Source: an uncultured Christensenella sp. (lineage in GTDB: Bacteria; Bacillota; Clostridia; Christensenellales; Borkfalkiaceae). Taken from it: a stretch of 64,000 nucleotides of DNA. The stretch is taken from positions 1-64,000 of the forward strand of contig CAJTRW010000001.1 of the NCBI GenBank assembly GCA_910578765.1, in the 5' to 3' direction. The position numbers and the translations under genes are program-made. Positions 26,522 to 35,622 of the stretch are shown here, one piece after another (the first letter of the stretch is position 1; every line of letters starts with the position of its first letter). Under the pieces are notes generated by a model, which was not told the origin of the DNA, ran no database searches, and saw nothing but the letters and a program-made list of their open reading frames with translations.

Positions 26522-26542
26522 CGCCCGCGCGACGCGCGGGCG
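26522..26542 (-). terminator. Terminator of the DUF2188 gene
   Basis: A 9-bp GC-rich stem CGCCCGCGC / GCGCGGGCG with a 3-base loop, followed on the minus strand by TTTT. Confidence 0.8.
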
Positions 26543-26554
26543 CAATGCTTTATT

Positions 26555-27478
26555 TTACTTTCTGCTGCCGTAATTAAGACTTCTGAAAGAGCCGTCCATC
26601 TTATGCACTACAACGCGCGCGGGCTGGTTGTCGGCTATAGCCTTGGCGTAATCGATTGCTTCCTGCTGGGTATAGAAAAGCTTGATTGCCTTTGCGCCGC
26701 CCTCCGCCTTTATCTGCCACTTTCCGTCGTCCTTGCGTTTGGAAATATGGTAAACCTTTTTATCGCTGTCGTCGTTTTTATTTGAAACGGCGGGCTTTTC
26801 TTCCTTTTTGGGCGCGGGCTTTGACGCGGGTTTTGCGGTCTTGCTCTCCGCCGCTTTTACCGCGGGCTTCGTCTCTTTTTTGGCAGTCGTTTTTGCCGCG
26901 GGTTTGGTTTCTTTCTTTTCCGCGGGTTTTGCCGCCGCCTTCGCCGCTTTTTCTTCCTTAGCCGCTACAAGCTTTGCGGTAGAAACTCGCTTTGCCGCAG
27001 GCTTTTCTTCTTTCTTTTCGGTTGCGGGTTTTTTCGCAGGCTGCTTCGCCGCGGGTTTTGTTTCCTTCTTGACGGCGGGCTTTGACGCAGGTTTTTTCGC
27101 CGCGGATTTTGCTGGCTTTTTCTCCTGCGTTTCTTCTGCGGGAACTTCTTCAACCACCACTTCTTCCACGACTTGTTTTACGGTAACTTCTTCAAGTCCG
27201 TCGTCTGCCGCGGGCGCGGGGTCTGCGGGATTGTAAGTGTAAGTTTCGTAAGGCTCTGCCGCGACGTAACGTTCCTCCGTTACGGCGGTCTGCCCGGGGA
27301 CGGAAACCGCTTCTTCTTCACGAGGCGCGGGCGAAGATTTTTCGCCTTTGCGCTTACGGTTCTTACCTACCACCGCTATAATAATAATTAAGATTGCCAA
27401 TACAACCAGAACCAACGCTATTGCAAGCCAGGCCCAGTTCGGTAAAAATAAAGGAGAATTTTGCAACCATTCTGACAT
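26555..27478 (-). CDS. Membrane-anchored histone H1-like protein with DUF2188 domain
   Basis: A 307-residue protein in three parts. A single membrane helix lies at about 14-36. A long lysine/alanine/proline-rich region (about 110-235) of degenerate KPA, KKE and AAK repeats resembles the tail of histone H1. A C-terminal DUF2188 domain (about 240-300) begins KVYHISKRKDDGKW. With the helix near the N-terminus, the basic part is probably cytoplasmic. Nucleic-acid binding by the basic tail is plausible but unproven, and the DUF2188 function is unknown. It has its own promoter, an AGAGGT site and a terminator. Confidence 0.82.
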   Translation of the reverse strand: MSEWLQNSPLFLPNWAWLAIALVLVVLAILIIIIAVVGKNRKRKGEKSSPAPREEEAVSVPGQTAVTEERYVAAEPYETYTYNPADPAPAADDGLEEVTVKQVVEEVVVEEVPAEETQEKKPAKSAAKKPASKPAVKKETKPAAKQPAKKPATEKKEEKPAAKRVSTAKLVAAKEEKAAKAAAKPAEKKETKPAAKTTAKKETKPAVKAAESKTAKPASKPAPKKEEKPAVSNKNDDSDKKVYHISKRKDDGKWQIKAEGGAKAIKLFYTQQEAIDYAKAIADNQPARVVVHKMDGSFRSLNYGSRK

Positions 27479-27508
27479 AATGCATTACCTCTGTGAATAC
27501 TTTATTAA

Positions 27509-27537
27509 ATTGTATAACAAAATTTTTTCAAAATCAA
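27509..27537 (-). promoter_or_regulatory. Promoter of the DUF2188 gene
   Basis: On the minus strand: TTGATT (27532-27537), 17-bp spacer, TACAAT (27509-27514). Confidence 0.6.
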
Positions 27538-27642
27538 GTAAATTCATTAACAAATATGGCGCTTAAAGCGCATTTGACGCATGTTTTTGCGTTAATACGC
27601 CGCAACGCGTTAAAAACACGTAAAACGCCGCATATGCGCCCG

Positions 27643-28377
27643 TCAGCGCCGCAAATCCGCTTTTCCGCTTTTTCCCGCGGCGACGTATTTTATCACCTCG
27701 CCGGCGATTATAAAACCTGCGACGGGAGGAACGAAAGAATTGCTGGCAGGCACGGTTTTTCCGTCTCCGTTTTCCGCGGCGGCGGCGCCCTGCGGAAGCT
27801 CTTTCGAATACACCGTTTTCAATTTTTCCACGCCGCGTTTTTTCAGTTCCCTGCGCATCACTCTCGCCAGCGGGCAGACCGAGGTGGAGTAAATATCCGC
27901 CACCTCGAACGCCGTGGAATCCAGCTTGTTGCCGGTGCCCATGCAGCTTATGGCGGGAACGCCGTTCTTCTTTGCGTTGACGGCTATCGCAATTTTGCCG
28001 GACACCGTGTCTATGGCGTCGACGACATAGTCGAACGCGGAAAAATCCAACACGTCGGAATTTTTTTCCGTATAAAATATCATATGCGTTTTGACGTCGC
28101 ATTTGGGATTGATTTGTAAAACACGTTCCGCCGCGACCTCTGTTTTAGCCCGTCCGACGGTGCTTTGCAACGCAAAAATTTGACGGTTTATATTAGTTTC
28201 GTCAACGACGTCGCCGTCTATTAAATCAAGCGCGCCGATACCTGCGCGTGCAAGCGCTTCCGCCGCATAGCCGCCGACGCCGCCCAACCCGAATACCGCC
28301 ACGCGCGCGGCGGCGAGTCTGCACATTGCTTCTGCGCCGAACAGCGCTTCCGTCCTTGAAAATGATTTTTCAGTCAT
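27643..28377 (-). CDS. tcdA: tRNA threonylcarbamoyladenosine dehydratase
   Basis: E1-like ThiF/HesA-family enzyme that cyclises t6A37 of tRNAs to ct6A using ATP, 244 residues. The nucleotide-binding GLGGVGGYAAEAL (30-42), DETNINRQ and the downstream VCPLARVMRRELKKRGV block characteristic of TcdA/CsdL are present. There is no ribosome-binding site, and a perfect promoter ends 6 bases before the ATG, so the mRNA is probably leaderless. ThiF and MoeB are alternatives by fold, but the C-terminal motifs favour TcdA. Confidence 0.92.
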   Translation of the reverse strand: MTEKSFSRTEALFGAEAMCRLAAARVAVFGLGGVGGYAAEALARAGIGALDLIDGDVVDETNINRQIFALQSTVGRAKTEVAAERVLQINPKCDVKTHMIFYTEKNSDVLDFSAFDYVVDAIDTVSGKIAIAVNAKKNGVPAISCMGTGNKLDSTAFEVADIYSTSVCPLARVMRRELKKRGVEKLKTVYSKELPQGAAAAENGDGKTVPASNSFVPPVAGFIIAGEVIKYVAAGKSGKADLRR

Positions 28378-28382
28378 GCTTA

Positions 28383-28411
28383 AAATATAGCAGTTACGGC
28401 TTTTAAAGTCA
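28383..28411 (-). promoter_or_regulatory. Promoter giving a leaderless tcdA mRNA
   Basis: On the minus strand: TTGACT (28406-28411), 17-bp spacer, TATATT (28383-28388). The ATG begins 7 bases after the -10 box. Confidence 0.75.
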
Positions 28412-28452
28412 ACACTTTACGCCGTTTACCGTCAAGCGCGTTTAAGCAAAGT

Positions 28453-28490
28453 AACCGCGGCGCGGACAATACATTGTCCGCGCCGCGGTT
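28453..28490. terminator. 18-bp perfect palindrome downstream of potD
   Basis: Two 18-base arms (AACCGCGGCGCGGACAAT and its complement) surround a 2-base loop. The T-rich tail (GTTTTATTT) is on the plus side, yet both neighbouring genes are on minus; on minus the hairpin is followed by TACTTTGC. It may be a weak minus-strand terminator or a block to antisense transcription. Confidence 0.65.
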
Positions 28491-28516
28491 GTTTTATTTG
28501 CTTGGAAGCAAGCAAT

Positions 28517-29983
28517 TTATTTTTCTACTTTTTCGTATCCCTTTTTGGGTTTATACTTACCGAAAATTCTGTATCTGAAAACGTAAAGCAAAATGCCTGT
28601 GACGGCAACGGCGGCAACGGCGGCTGTTACGCCTATCGCGACGGGAGAAATATCCTTTAAATCCTGACAGCGCACGCTTATCCACATTGCGTTTATGTCC
28701 GAAAGCTTGTCGCCGAAATCCATCATAATTACGCTTCTGTCAATTACGTTCTGCGGGGGGTACTGCGCGAAAAGCTGTCTGCCGCGGTTTATATTTGTAC
28801 CGTCGAAGCCGAAGTCCGCTTTATCCGCGATTATTTTGCAATCCCCGCCGAAAAAGTAACTTACGTCATATTCCAACGTTTCCTCCGCCCCGCCGGAGGC
28901 GTAGCTGTCGTTTATATATTCGTACACCTCGTCGCCCGCTATCGCCGAAGTGTAACCGATATACTCCATATTCCTGACGGCATTGTCCGGACGGGACAGG
29001 AAGTTTACGAACGCTTCCGCCGCGACACGCCTTTGTCCGTTTCCGTTTATGCCGCGTTTTAACATAAGCCAGCCGTCGAACCAGAGATTGGCGCACTCGT
29101 CGGGGACGGAATACCAAAGAGTTTTACCGTCGTTTTCCGCTTCGTCCATGATATAAACGGCGTCGCCCGACCACTGGTAATTTGCTATAACCTTGCCCGT
29201 CACCATATCGGATTTGCCAGCGTCCGTTTCAAAGGAATAAACGTTTTCCTTTATTTTCTTTAAAACGCGCTCCGCTTCTTCTATGGTCCGCGCGTCAACG
29301 TCGTTTAACAGGGCGCTTCGTTCCGCGGAAGTTATTTCACCGCCCAGTTTATCGCTGTTGATTATGCCGAGAGTCGCAAAATACGCGTCGCGCACGTTGT
29401 CCTTTACGGTGACCTGCCTTTTATAAGCTTCGTTTAAAAGTATTTTCCAGGTGGAAACGTCCTTCGTATTTTTTAACTTATCGGTATTGTAAACCAGCCC
29501 CGTCGTACCCCACATGTAGCATGCGGCCTTTTTGTCCCAGCCGTTTGCTTTGAAAATTCCGTCTATATAGGGCGAAACGTTGTTGACGTAATAATTTTCC
29601 TCCGCCGCGACGTCAAAGAATTCGTCCGAATAGTCCAGACATTCGTCCTCGGCAATAAGCTTCATAATCATATAATCGGACGGACAAACGAGGTCGTAAA
29701 CGTCGCCCAGACTTAAACTGTTGTACAAATCCTCGTTGGTGCCGAAAGTGGAATACTCTACTTTCACTTTATAGTCGTGCGAGGAATTGAACCACTCCGT
29801 AAAGTCGTCGACCATGGGATTTATCCCTTCCTCCCTGTCGCCCTCGTCGATATATTCTTCCCAACTGCACACGCGCAGGGTGATTGCGGAGTCGCTTTTT
29901 TTACAGCCCGCAAAGCCGACAAAACACGGAAAAATAATTGCCGCCGCCGCAAAAGCGGAAAAAAATCTTTTAACGAGACTCAT
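28517..29983 (-). CDS. potD: Spermidine/putrescine-binding lipoprotein with C-terminal membrane helix
   Basis: Substrate-binding component of the polyamine ABC importer. It has a signal peptide with lipobox FAGC (Cys27), and the family start RVCSWEEYIDEGD. At 488 residues it is about 130 longer than Escherichia coli PotD. The extra part includes a C-terminal membrane helix (about 450-474) followed by a basic tail, so the protein may be anchored at both ends. It is the last gene of the potABCD unit and overlaps potC by 14 bp. Confidence 0.93.
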   Translation of the reverse strand: MSLVKRFFSAFAAAAIIFPCFVGFAGCKKSDSAITLRVCSWEEYIDEGDREEGINPMVDDFTEWFNSSHDYKVKVEYSTFGTNEDLYNSLSLGDVYDLVCPSDYMIMKLIAEDECLDYSDEFFDVAAEENYYVNNVSPYIDGIFKANGWDKKAACYMWGTTGLVYNTDKLKNTKDVSTWKILLNEAYKRQVTVKDNVRDAYFATLGIINSDKLGGEITSAERSALLNDVDARTIEEAERVLKKIKENVYSFETDAGKSDMVTGKVIANYQWSGDAVYIMDEAENDGKTLWYSVPDECANLWFDGWLMLKRGINGNGQRRVAAEAFVNFLSRPDNAVRNMEYIGYTSAIAGDEVYEYINDSYASGGAEETLEYDVSYFFGGDCKIIADKADFGFDGTNINRGRQLFAQYPPQNVIDRSVIMMDFGDKLSDINAMWISVRCQDLKDISPVAIGVTAAVAAVAVTGILLYVFRYRIFGKYKPKKGYEKVEK

Positions 29984-30776
29984 TTTTTTTCTCCTTTTTT
30001 CTGCCGGACAGCACGTTCATGAGCACGACCGCAACTATCACAACAATGAAAATCAAAGTGGAAAGCGCCCAAAGCGCGGTTTTCGCTTCCGTCTGGCTGC
30101 CCTTCGTCGCGTTTACGACGTAAGTGCTTATCGTGTCGAACGTGGAAGGCTTTGTGTACGTTGTCACGAAATAATCGTCCAAAGAAAGAGTTACCGCCAG
30201 CATAAAGCCCGAAAGTATACCAGGAATAAGCTGGGGAATAACCACCTTGAACAGCGCCTGCGCGGGGGTTGCGCCCAAATCGAGCGCGGCTTCGTACAGA
30301 CTGTTATCCATTTGTTTAAGCTTGGGAAGTATGGAAAGATATACAAAGGGCGCGGTGAGAACTATATGTCCCAGACCGAGCGGAATATACGTGTCCTTGC
30401 TTACCTGCATTATAACTATGAGAAGCACGCATATGGAAAAGCCGGTAACTATGTCCGCGTTTACGACGGGTATCTGATTGACGGCGTTCAAAAGCGATTT
30501 GGTGACCTTTTTTGAATAAAACGCGCCTATCGCCCCGAAAGTTGCAAGCACGGTTGAAACAGCCGCGCAGACAACGGCAAGCACAATCGTGCCGAAAATC
30601 ATATTCCTCAGACCCTCGTCGGCAAAAAGATTTACGTAGTTTTTAAAGGAAAATCCGTTTGCCGACGCGCCGACCATAGAAGCGTCCGTAAAGCTGTACA
30701 CGGCAAGCACGACCACGGGCACGTATATGAACGCAAGCACAAGAACCAACCATATTATGCCTAAATACTTTTTCAC
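29970..30776 (-). CDS. potC: Spermidine/putrescine ABC transporter permease PotC
   Basis: A 268-residue integral membrane permease with six helices. The EAA loop (EAALDLGATPAQALFKVVIPQLIPGI, landmark EAALDLGA) contacts PotA. Its start overlaps the potB stop by 4 bp. Forms the channel with PotB. Confidence 0.95.
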   Translation of the reverse strand: MKKYLGIIWLVLVLAFIYVPVVVLAVYSFTDASMVGASANGFSFKNYVNLFADEGLRNMIFGTIVLAVVCAAVSTVLATFGAIGAFYSKKVTKSLLNAVNQIPVVNADIVTGFSICVLLIVIMQVSKDTYIPLGLGHIVLTAPFVYLSILPKLKQMDNSLYEAALDLGATPAQALFKVVIPQLIPGILSGFMLAVTLSLDDYFVTTYTKPSTFDTISTYVVNATKGSQTEAKTALWALSTLIFIVVIVAVVLMNVLSGRKKEKKNESR

Positions 30777-31567
30777 AGCAGCGTCCCCCTGTTGCCCGAA
30801 TCCTTTTCACTGAAACGGTTTGTGGCTAACGTAACTATAAAAATTATGACAAGCAGCACGAGAGATATAAGCGCGCCGTTATTCCAGTCGTACGCGCTGA
30901 AATAACTGCCGATAAGGCTGCCCATAATGTATGTGCTGTTGTACAGCATATCCAGAACCACGTAGTTGGTCATGGAAGGGAGAAACACCATAGTCACGCC
31001 CGAAATTATGCCCGGGACCGAAAGCGGCAGGGTTACGCGCATGAACGTCGTAAATTTACCCGCGCCCAAATCCGCCGCGGCTTCCAGATAGCTTTTGTCA
31101 AGCTTGGAAAGCGACGTGTACAGCGGCAGTATCATAAAGGGCAGAAAGTCGTACGTCATACCCGTTACGGAATTAAAAAACTGATATTTCGAAATGTTTC
31201 CTTCGATAAGCGTAAGTATTTCTTTAAGCGCGGTTACCCTGAGCGTGAAGTTAATCCACATGGGAAGTATGAAAAGCAGAAGCAGTGCGTACTTCTTTTT
31301 AAAGTTGCTTCTTGCAAGTATGTACGCCGTGGGATAAGCTATCGCAAGGCAGACAAGCGTTGTGACGGCGGCAACCGCAAACGAATATAAAAGCGTGCCG
31401 AGTGTGTTTGTGCTTGAAAAAAAGGCGGTAAAATTGGAAAAAGTAAATTTACCCTGTCCGTTTGTAAACGCGTGATACACAAGCACTAACAGCGGAAATA
31501 TTACAAACAGTATCAAAAACACAGCGTACGGGATACAAAGCTGTTTTCTGTTGAATCTCAGCTTCAT
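30773..31567 (-). CDS. potB: Spermidine/putrescine ABC transporter permease PotB
   Basis: A 264-residue permease with six helices and an EAA loop (EAAADLGAGKFTTFMRVTLP). It overlaps potA by 4 bp and potC by 4 bp, so the three are translationally coupled. Confidence 0.95.
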   Translation of the reverse strand: MKLRFNRKQLCIPYAVFLILFVIFPLLVLVYHAFTNGQGKFTFSNFTAFFSSTNTLGTLLYSFAVAAVTTLVCLAIAYPTAYILARSNFKKKYALLLLFILPMWINFTLRVTALKEILTLIEGNISKYQFFNSVTGMTYDFLPFMILPLYTSLSKLDKSYLEAAADLGAGKFTTFMRVTLPLSVPGIISGVTMVFLPSMTNYVVLDMLYNSTYIMGSLIGSYFSAYDWNNGALISLVLLVIIFIVTLATNRFSEKDSGNRGTLL

Positions 31568-33078
31568 TTAACGTCTTCCCCCGTAACTTTTAAGGTAAGC
31601 TTTATTTTTTCTTTGGGGATTATCACGCCGACCAAGTCGCCGGTGTTCCACAGGTCGGGACAGGACAGAACGTAGTCCTCCTCGTTTTCTTCTGTTCTGA
31701 CAATATAGCGGTAATGGTCGCCCTTGTATATCATGGAAATGATATTTCCCTGAGCCCCGCCCGAGGATATGTCGTCCGTCATGGTTATGGCGTGCGTGTC
31801 TACCTCAACGCAAACTTCCGTGCCGGTCAAATCTATTTTTTCGCCCTGAGCGGTGATAAGGTAACCTTCTTCGTCCAGATGTGAACCTTTGTAAAGCTGA
31901 GTGACGTCGCAGTCGAAAACGCCGTCGCCGAACTCCACCGCGTTGTTTTTTGTAACGACTCCGTCGTATTTGTTGACGGTGTAGACCTTACGCATAAGAT
32001 GTATACCGTCAGGCTCTATGCGCATGCCTATGGTTGTGCCCGCCTCCGCATTGGACGTGCTTTGTATTATAATTTCAAACTTGCCTATACCTACCGTTAT
32101 TTCGTAATGGACGCCCTTAAAAACGGTTGACAGCACCTTGCCTTTAAGCTGCCCTTCCCCGGGCGAACAAATTTTAATATCCTCGGGACGCACGACGACG
32201 TCCACAAGCTGGTTTATCTCGTAATCGTCAAGGCAGTCGAACGTCGCGCCGCAAAATTTTACTTTCAGTTTGCCGACGACAGCCCCGTTGAAAATGTTGC
32301 TTTCGCCTATGAAGTCCGCAACGAAGGTGTTTACGGGCTCGTTATAGATTTCCGTGGGCGTGCCCGTCTGCTGTATTTCGCCGTCGTTTATGACGACTAC
32401 TTTGTCCGACATGGTAAGCGCTTCTTCCTGGTCGTGCGTGACGTAGATAAAGGTTATGCCCAGCCTTTTGTGCATATTTTTAAGCTCGATCTGCATTTCC
32501 TTGCGCATTTTAAGGTCAAGCGCGCCCAAAGGCTCGTCCAGAAGAAGAATTTCCGGTTCGTTTACTATTGCACGCGCTATTGCTATACGCTGCTGCTGTC
32601 CGCCCGATAAAGTGGAAACGCTTCTCTTTTCAAAGCCTTCCAAGTCGACTATTTCAAGCGCTTTTTTGACTTTTTTGTCTATTTCCGCACGGGAAAGTTT
32701 CTGCTTTTTGGTATATTCGTCGCCGTCTTTATTGCGGTATGTATTTATCACCCTTTTCAGCCGCAGACCGAACGCAATGTTTTCGTAAACGTTTAAATGC
32801 GGAAAGAGCGCGTATTTCTGGAACACGGTGTTTACGGGTCTTTTATTGGGCGGCAGGCGGCTTATGTCCTCTCCGTCCAAAAGTATTTGCCCCGACGTGG
32901 GAAGCTCGAAGCCCGCAATCATTCTTAGCGTTGTGGTCTTACCGCAACCCGACGGACCGAGAAAGGTAACAAACTCGCCCTTTTTTACCTGTAAATTGAA
33001 ATTTTCCACGGCAACGGTGTCGCCGTCGTATACTTTTTTTACGTCTATCAATTCGATTATGTTTTCGCTTTTGCCCAT
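31564..33078 (-). CDS. potA: Spermidine/putrescine ABC transporter ATPase PotA with duplicated TOBE region
   Basis: ATPase of the importer. Walker A GPSGCGKTT (41-49), signature LSGGQQ (157-162), Walker B LLLDEP (178-183). At 504 residues it is about 130 longer than usual PotA. The C-terminal half seems to contain two TOBE-like modules, one around 300-370 and another around 430-500, with similar VFKGVHYEI and IYKGDHYRYIV strands. The frame is open upstream, but AAGGAG 6 nt before this ATG and the start MGKSENIIEL define the start. Confidence 0.94.
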   Translation of the reverse strand: MGKSENIIELIDVKKVYDGDTVAVENFNLQVKKGEFVTFLGPSGCGKTTTLRMIAGFELPTSGQILLDGEDISRLPPNKRPVNTVFQKYALFPHLNVYENIAFGLRLKRVINTYRNKDGDEYTKKQKLSRAEIDKKVKKALEIVDLEGFEKRSVSTLSGGQQQRIAIARAIVNEPEILLLDEPLGALDLKMRKEMQIELKNMHKRLGITFIYVTHDQEEALTMSDKVVVINDGEIQQTGTPTEIYNEPVNTFVADFIGESNIFNGAVVGKLKVKFCGATFDCLDDYEINQLVDVVVRPEDIKICSPGEGQLKGKVLSTVFKGVHYEITVGIGKFEIIIQSTSNAEAGTTIGMRIEPDGIHLMRKVYTVNKYDGVVTKNNAVEFGDGVFDCDVTQLYKGSHLDEEGYLITAQGEKIDLTGTEVCVEVDTHAITMTDDISSGGAQGNIISMIYKGDHYRYIVRTEENEEDYVLSCPDLWNTGDLVGVIIPKEKIKLTLKVTGEDVK

Positions 33079-33088
33079 GTCAGTCTCC

Positions 33089-33622
33089 TTAAAAATTAGG
33101 CGGTGTGGAAATCCACAGAAATTTCGCCGTTCCGTTTCCGTTGTTTGAAATATTGTGCGACTTGTCCGCCGCATAGTAAAAGGTTTCGCCCTTTTTGCAA
33201 ATATATTTCTTTTTGCCCAGCTCCAGACATATCCTGCCTTCCAAAACGTATCCGAACTCCTCTCCCTCGTGAGGGAAATCGACCGAGGTGGACGCGCCCG
33301 CCAACAGCTCAACAAGGACGGGTTCCATTTCGTTTTTCTGCGCGTTGGGTATTATCCATTTCAAAAGCATGCCGTTTTCATGCTTTTCTATGAAATCATC
33401 GGCGGAGAAAACTATGCGCGCGTCGTCCTCTTTTTTGAAAAACTCGGCAAGGTCGGTACCCAAAGCCGAAAGAATGTCGCGCAAGGTCGAGATAGACGGC
33501 TCCGTCAAATCGTTTTCAAGCTGCGATATGTAGCCCTTGGTCAGCTCGCACCGGTCGGCAAGCTCCGCCTGCGAAAGGTTTAGCTGCAGCCTCAACCGTT
33601 TTATTTTATTGCCTATATCCAT
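33089..33622 (-). CDS. XRE-cupin transcriptional regulator (PuuR-like)
   Basis: A 177-residue regulator: XRE helix-turn-helix at about 6-60 (LSQAELADRCELTKGYISQLE) and a cupin_2 domain at about 105-172. PuuR-type proteins bind polyamines and repress uptake or catabolism genes. Here it is the first gene, 10 bases before potA, so it probably autoregulates the whole unit. A TTAAAC-5-GTTTAA palindrome in its leader (33646-33662) is a candidate operator. Confidence 0.9.
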   Translation of the reverse strand: MDIGNKIKRLRLQLNLSQAELADRCELTKGYISQLENDLTEPSISTLRDILSALGTDLAEFFKKEDDARIVFSADDFIEKHENGMLLKWIIPNAQKNEMEPVLVELLAGASTSVDFPHEGEEFGYVLEGRICLELGKKKYICKKGETFYYAADKSHNISNNGNGTAKFLWISTPPNF

Positions 33623-33645
33623 AATAATCCTCGGGATTAGAGATT

Positions 33646-33662
33646 TTAAACAAAAAGTTTAA
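33646..33662. promoter_or_regulatory. Candidate operator of the PuuR-like regulator
   Basis: A perfect inverted repeat TTAAAC / GTTTAA with a 5-base spacer lies between the promoter and the regulator's ATG, a normal position for a repressor site. Assignment to the regulator is inference. Confidence 0.4.
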
Positions 33663-33685
33663 TAAAAATAAACCCAAACAAGAAG

Positions 33686-33714
33686 ATTATATATATACAG
33701 CCCCCCTATGTCAA
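33686..33714 (-). promoter_or_regulatory. Promoter of the regulator-potABCD operon
   Basis: On the minus strand: TTGACA (33709-33714), 17-bp spacer, TATAAT (33686-33691). Confidence 0.85.
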
Positions 33715-33736
33715 ATATTTTTGTATAGTAATAAAA

Positions 33737-33762
33737 AAATTCCCCGTCGAAACGGGGAATTT
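33737..33762 (-). terminator. Terminator of the esterase gene
   Basis: A 10-bp stem AAATTCCCCG / CGGGGAATTT with a 6-base loop, flanked by T runs on both strands. It separates this gene from the pot operon. Confidence 0.93.
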
Positions 33763-33777
33763 TTATTTACTGATGAA

Positions 33778-35580
33778 TTATGCGTTTACCCATTCGCCCG
33801 AAGCAAATGTAATATTGCTGAAACTTGCCCTGGTTCCTCTTACTACCCACAAACAAACATAAACGTATTTATTATCCGAAGCGCCGAGATCAAAATCTTT
33901 TACCGCGCTGTACGGCGCTTTATCGTTAAATGTAGCGACAACGGACTGGCTTGTTCTTGCAATTGACAAGCTATATTTCGTGCCTGTGGTTATACCGCTG
34001 TCCTTAACGCCCGAAGTGAATAACGTTCCGTTAAGTCTACCGGAATAAACATTGGCGTCAGCCCCCTTATTAGTCACGATACAACCGGTATTTACGTAAT
34101 TACTTTTCGCTGTATTTAAAGAATCTACCATTATGTCATCCCTGAGCATCATACCAAAGCCCGACTGATTATTAGAGCTATCGAAAGTTTCCAAAGTTAC
34201 GTCCGCCGTCACTGTGAACGCGGTAGCAAACGGTATTTGTATAAATATACCGACAAGACTGTCGTCGCCGCTTTGTATCTTACCTTTACCTGCGTCGGCA
34301 TTGACCGTAAACGTTACTCCGTCCTCGTCCGTTCCCTGTGTAATAGAATATTGACTTGTTGTAGCAATATTGGTAATACCCAGATTTGCGCCGAACGCAG
34401 TGCCGTACCAGTTGTAAACCTTTTCGGAATTTGCGTCCTTAGTGGAACCGTTTACTGCCCATTTCGAGGATTTATCGGTATCGGGATTGAAAGGTTCTTG
34501 CGAGGGCACTTCATAATCGTGATTAACCATAGCCGTCGCATTTTCGGCATAAGTCGGTTTTTTTGCGTTTGTCTTTACGCTTGCCGAAAGCGGTAAAGTT
34601 GTAGATTTAATAGCGTCAGCTATATAATAGCTGTTCATTTTAGCACCGAAAAGGTTTGTATGTGTTCCGTCATACGAAGCCAAATCGGGAACGATTGACG
34701 ATTTGGATTCATCACTCCATTTACCGCCTTTAATAGAATGATATTTAATGGCTTCGTCATAACCGATAGCCTTATAATCATTTTTGGTAAGCGTGGTTAA
34801 ATCCACAAGCGTTAAATTCTGTTCAGTCGCCAAATCGCGTATTGCCTGCGCATAGTTGCCACCGTTCCAGTCGGTAGTAATATTTTTGTTGGTAGAATCG
34901 GTATAATTAGTTTTCGATTCCGTAATATGATCGGAATCATACTTTGCAGAGTCGGAAGCAAGTCTTACTATAGGCGTACAAAGAATTGGCGTCGCTCCTT
35001 TGCTTACCGCAAGATCGATATAATAATGTTTCAATATGTACTTGAACGAAACAGGGCGTTGCGCGTCATAAGTCCCTATCATAGTCGAGGTATCCGAGGA
35101 AGAAAGCGTCGGGTCGGAATATCTGTCCGCTTCATACTTCTCGTCATTATGTCCGAAGCCGATAATAAGATAATCACCGTTCGTTATATTCGAAAGCTGT
35201 GAATAGTTATTCTCTTTTGTAAAGCTGTAAGAGCTCCTTCCGGAAAGCGCAATGTTTATGACGTTTGCTTTATCTATGTTTATATATTCTTGAATCTGCG
35301 TACCGTAACCGTAGCGCGGTATGTACAACGCTTTGTCGGTACTGCCGAAGTCGCAGACCGTGCTGTCGCCGACAAGGTAAATTTTACCCGTGAATTTTAC
35401 GGAAGTATCTTGTTCGGGCGTCCCGCCTTCGGGAGGGTTGGTTGTGCCGCCCGGGGGATTAGTCGTTCCGCCGTTTTCCTTATCCTTGCCCTTGCAGGCG
35501 GTCATGCCAACGCAGGCGAACGCCGTGCCGATACACAGTGCGGACGCCAGAACCGCGCTTAAAATTTTTTTGCTTTTCAT
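33778..35580 (-). CDS. Secreted SGNH/GDSL esterase lipoprotein, CE12-like (rhamnogalacturonan acetylesterase type)
   Basis: A 600-residue lipoprotein: signal peptide with lipobox ending at Cys29, then a low-complexity Gly/Thr/Pro linker. The SGNH hydrolase (about 65-350) has its blocks GDS (71-73), SGRSSYSF (Gly114), GHND (143-146) and the catalytic pair Asp304/His307 in YDGTHTN. The C-terminal ~220 residues form a beta-rich domain of unknown type, perhaps carbohydrate-binding. CE12 enzymes deacetylate pectin; the exact substrate is unproven. AAGGAGA precedes this ATG; longer upstream readings are not credible. Confidence 0.85.
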   Translation of the reverse strand: MKSKKILSAVLASALCIGTAFACVGMTACKGKDKENGGTTNPPGGTTNPPEGGTPEQDTSVKFTGKIYLVGDSTVCDFGSTDKALYIPRYGYGTQIQEYINIDKANVINIALSGRSSYSFTKENNYSQLSNITNGDYLIIGFGHNDEKYEADRYSDPTLSSSDTSTMIGTYDAQRPVSFKYILKHYYIDLAVSKGATPILCTPIVRLASDSAKYDSDHITESKTNYTDSTNKNITTDWNGGNYAQAIRDLATEQNLTLVDLTTLTKNDYKAIGYDEAIKYHSIKGGKWSDESKSSIVPDLASYDGTHTNLFGAKMNSYYIADAIKSTTLPLSASVKTNAKKPTYAENATAMVNHDYEVPSQEPFNPDTDKSSKWAVNGSTKDANSEKVYNWYGTAFGANLGITNIATTSQYSITQGTDEDGVTFTVNADAGKGKIQSGDDSLVGIFIQIPFATAFTVTADVTLETFDSSNNQSGFGMMLRDDIMVDSLNTAKSNYVNTGCIVTNKGADANVYSGRLNGTLFTSGVKDSGITTGTKYSLSIARTSQSVVATFNDKAPYSAVKDFDLGASDNKYVYVCLWVVRGTRASFSNITFASGEWVNA

Positions 35581-35622
35581 ATAATTCTCCTTAAAAAATA
35601 TTTCAAACTGATAAGGATATTT

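Noticed and set aside
26808..27236. Plus-strand Ala/Phe-rich open frame opposite the DUF2188 gene
   Set aside because: It is the complement of the low-complexity Lys/Ala coding region, with no ribosome site.
33079..33315. 79-codon N-terminal extension of PotA
   Set aside because: It overlaps the regulator gene in another frame; AAGGAG and family similarity fix the later ATG.
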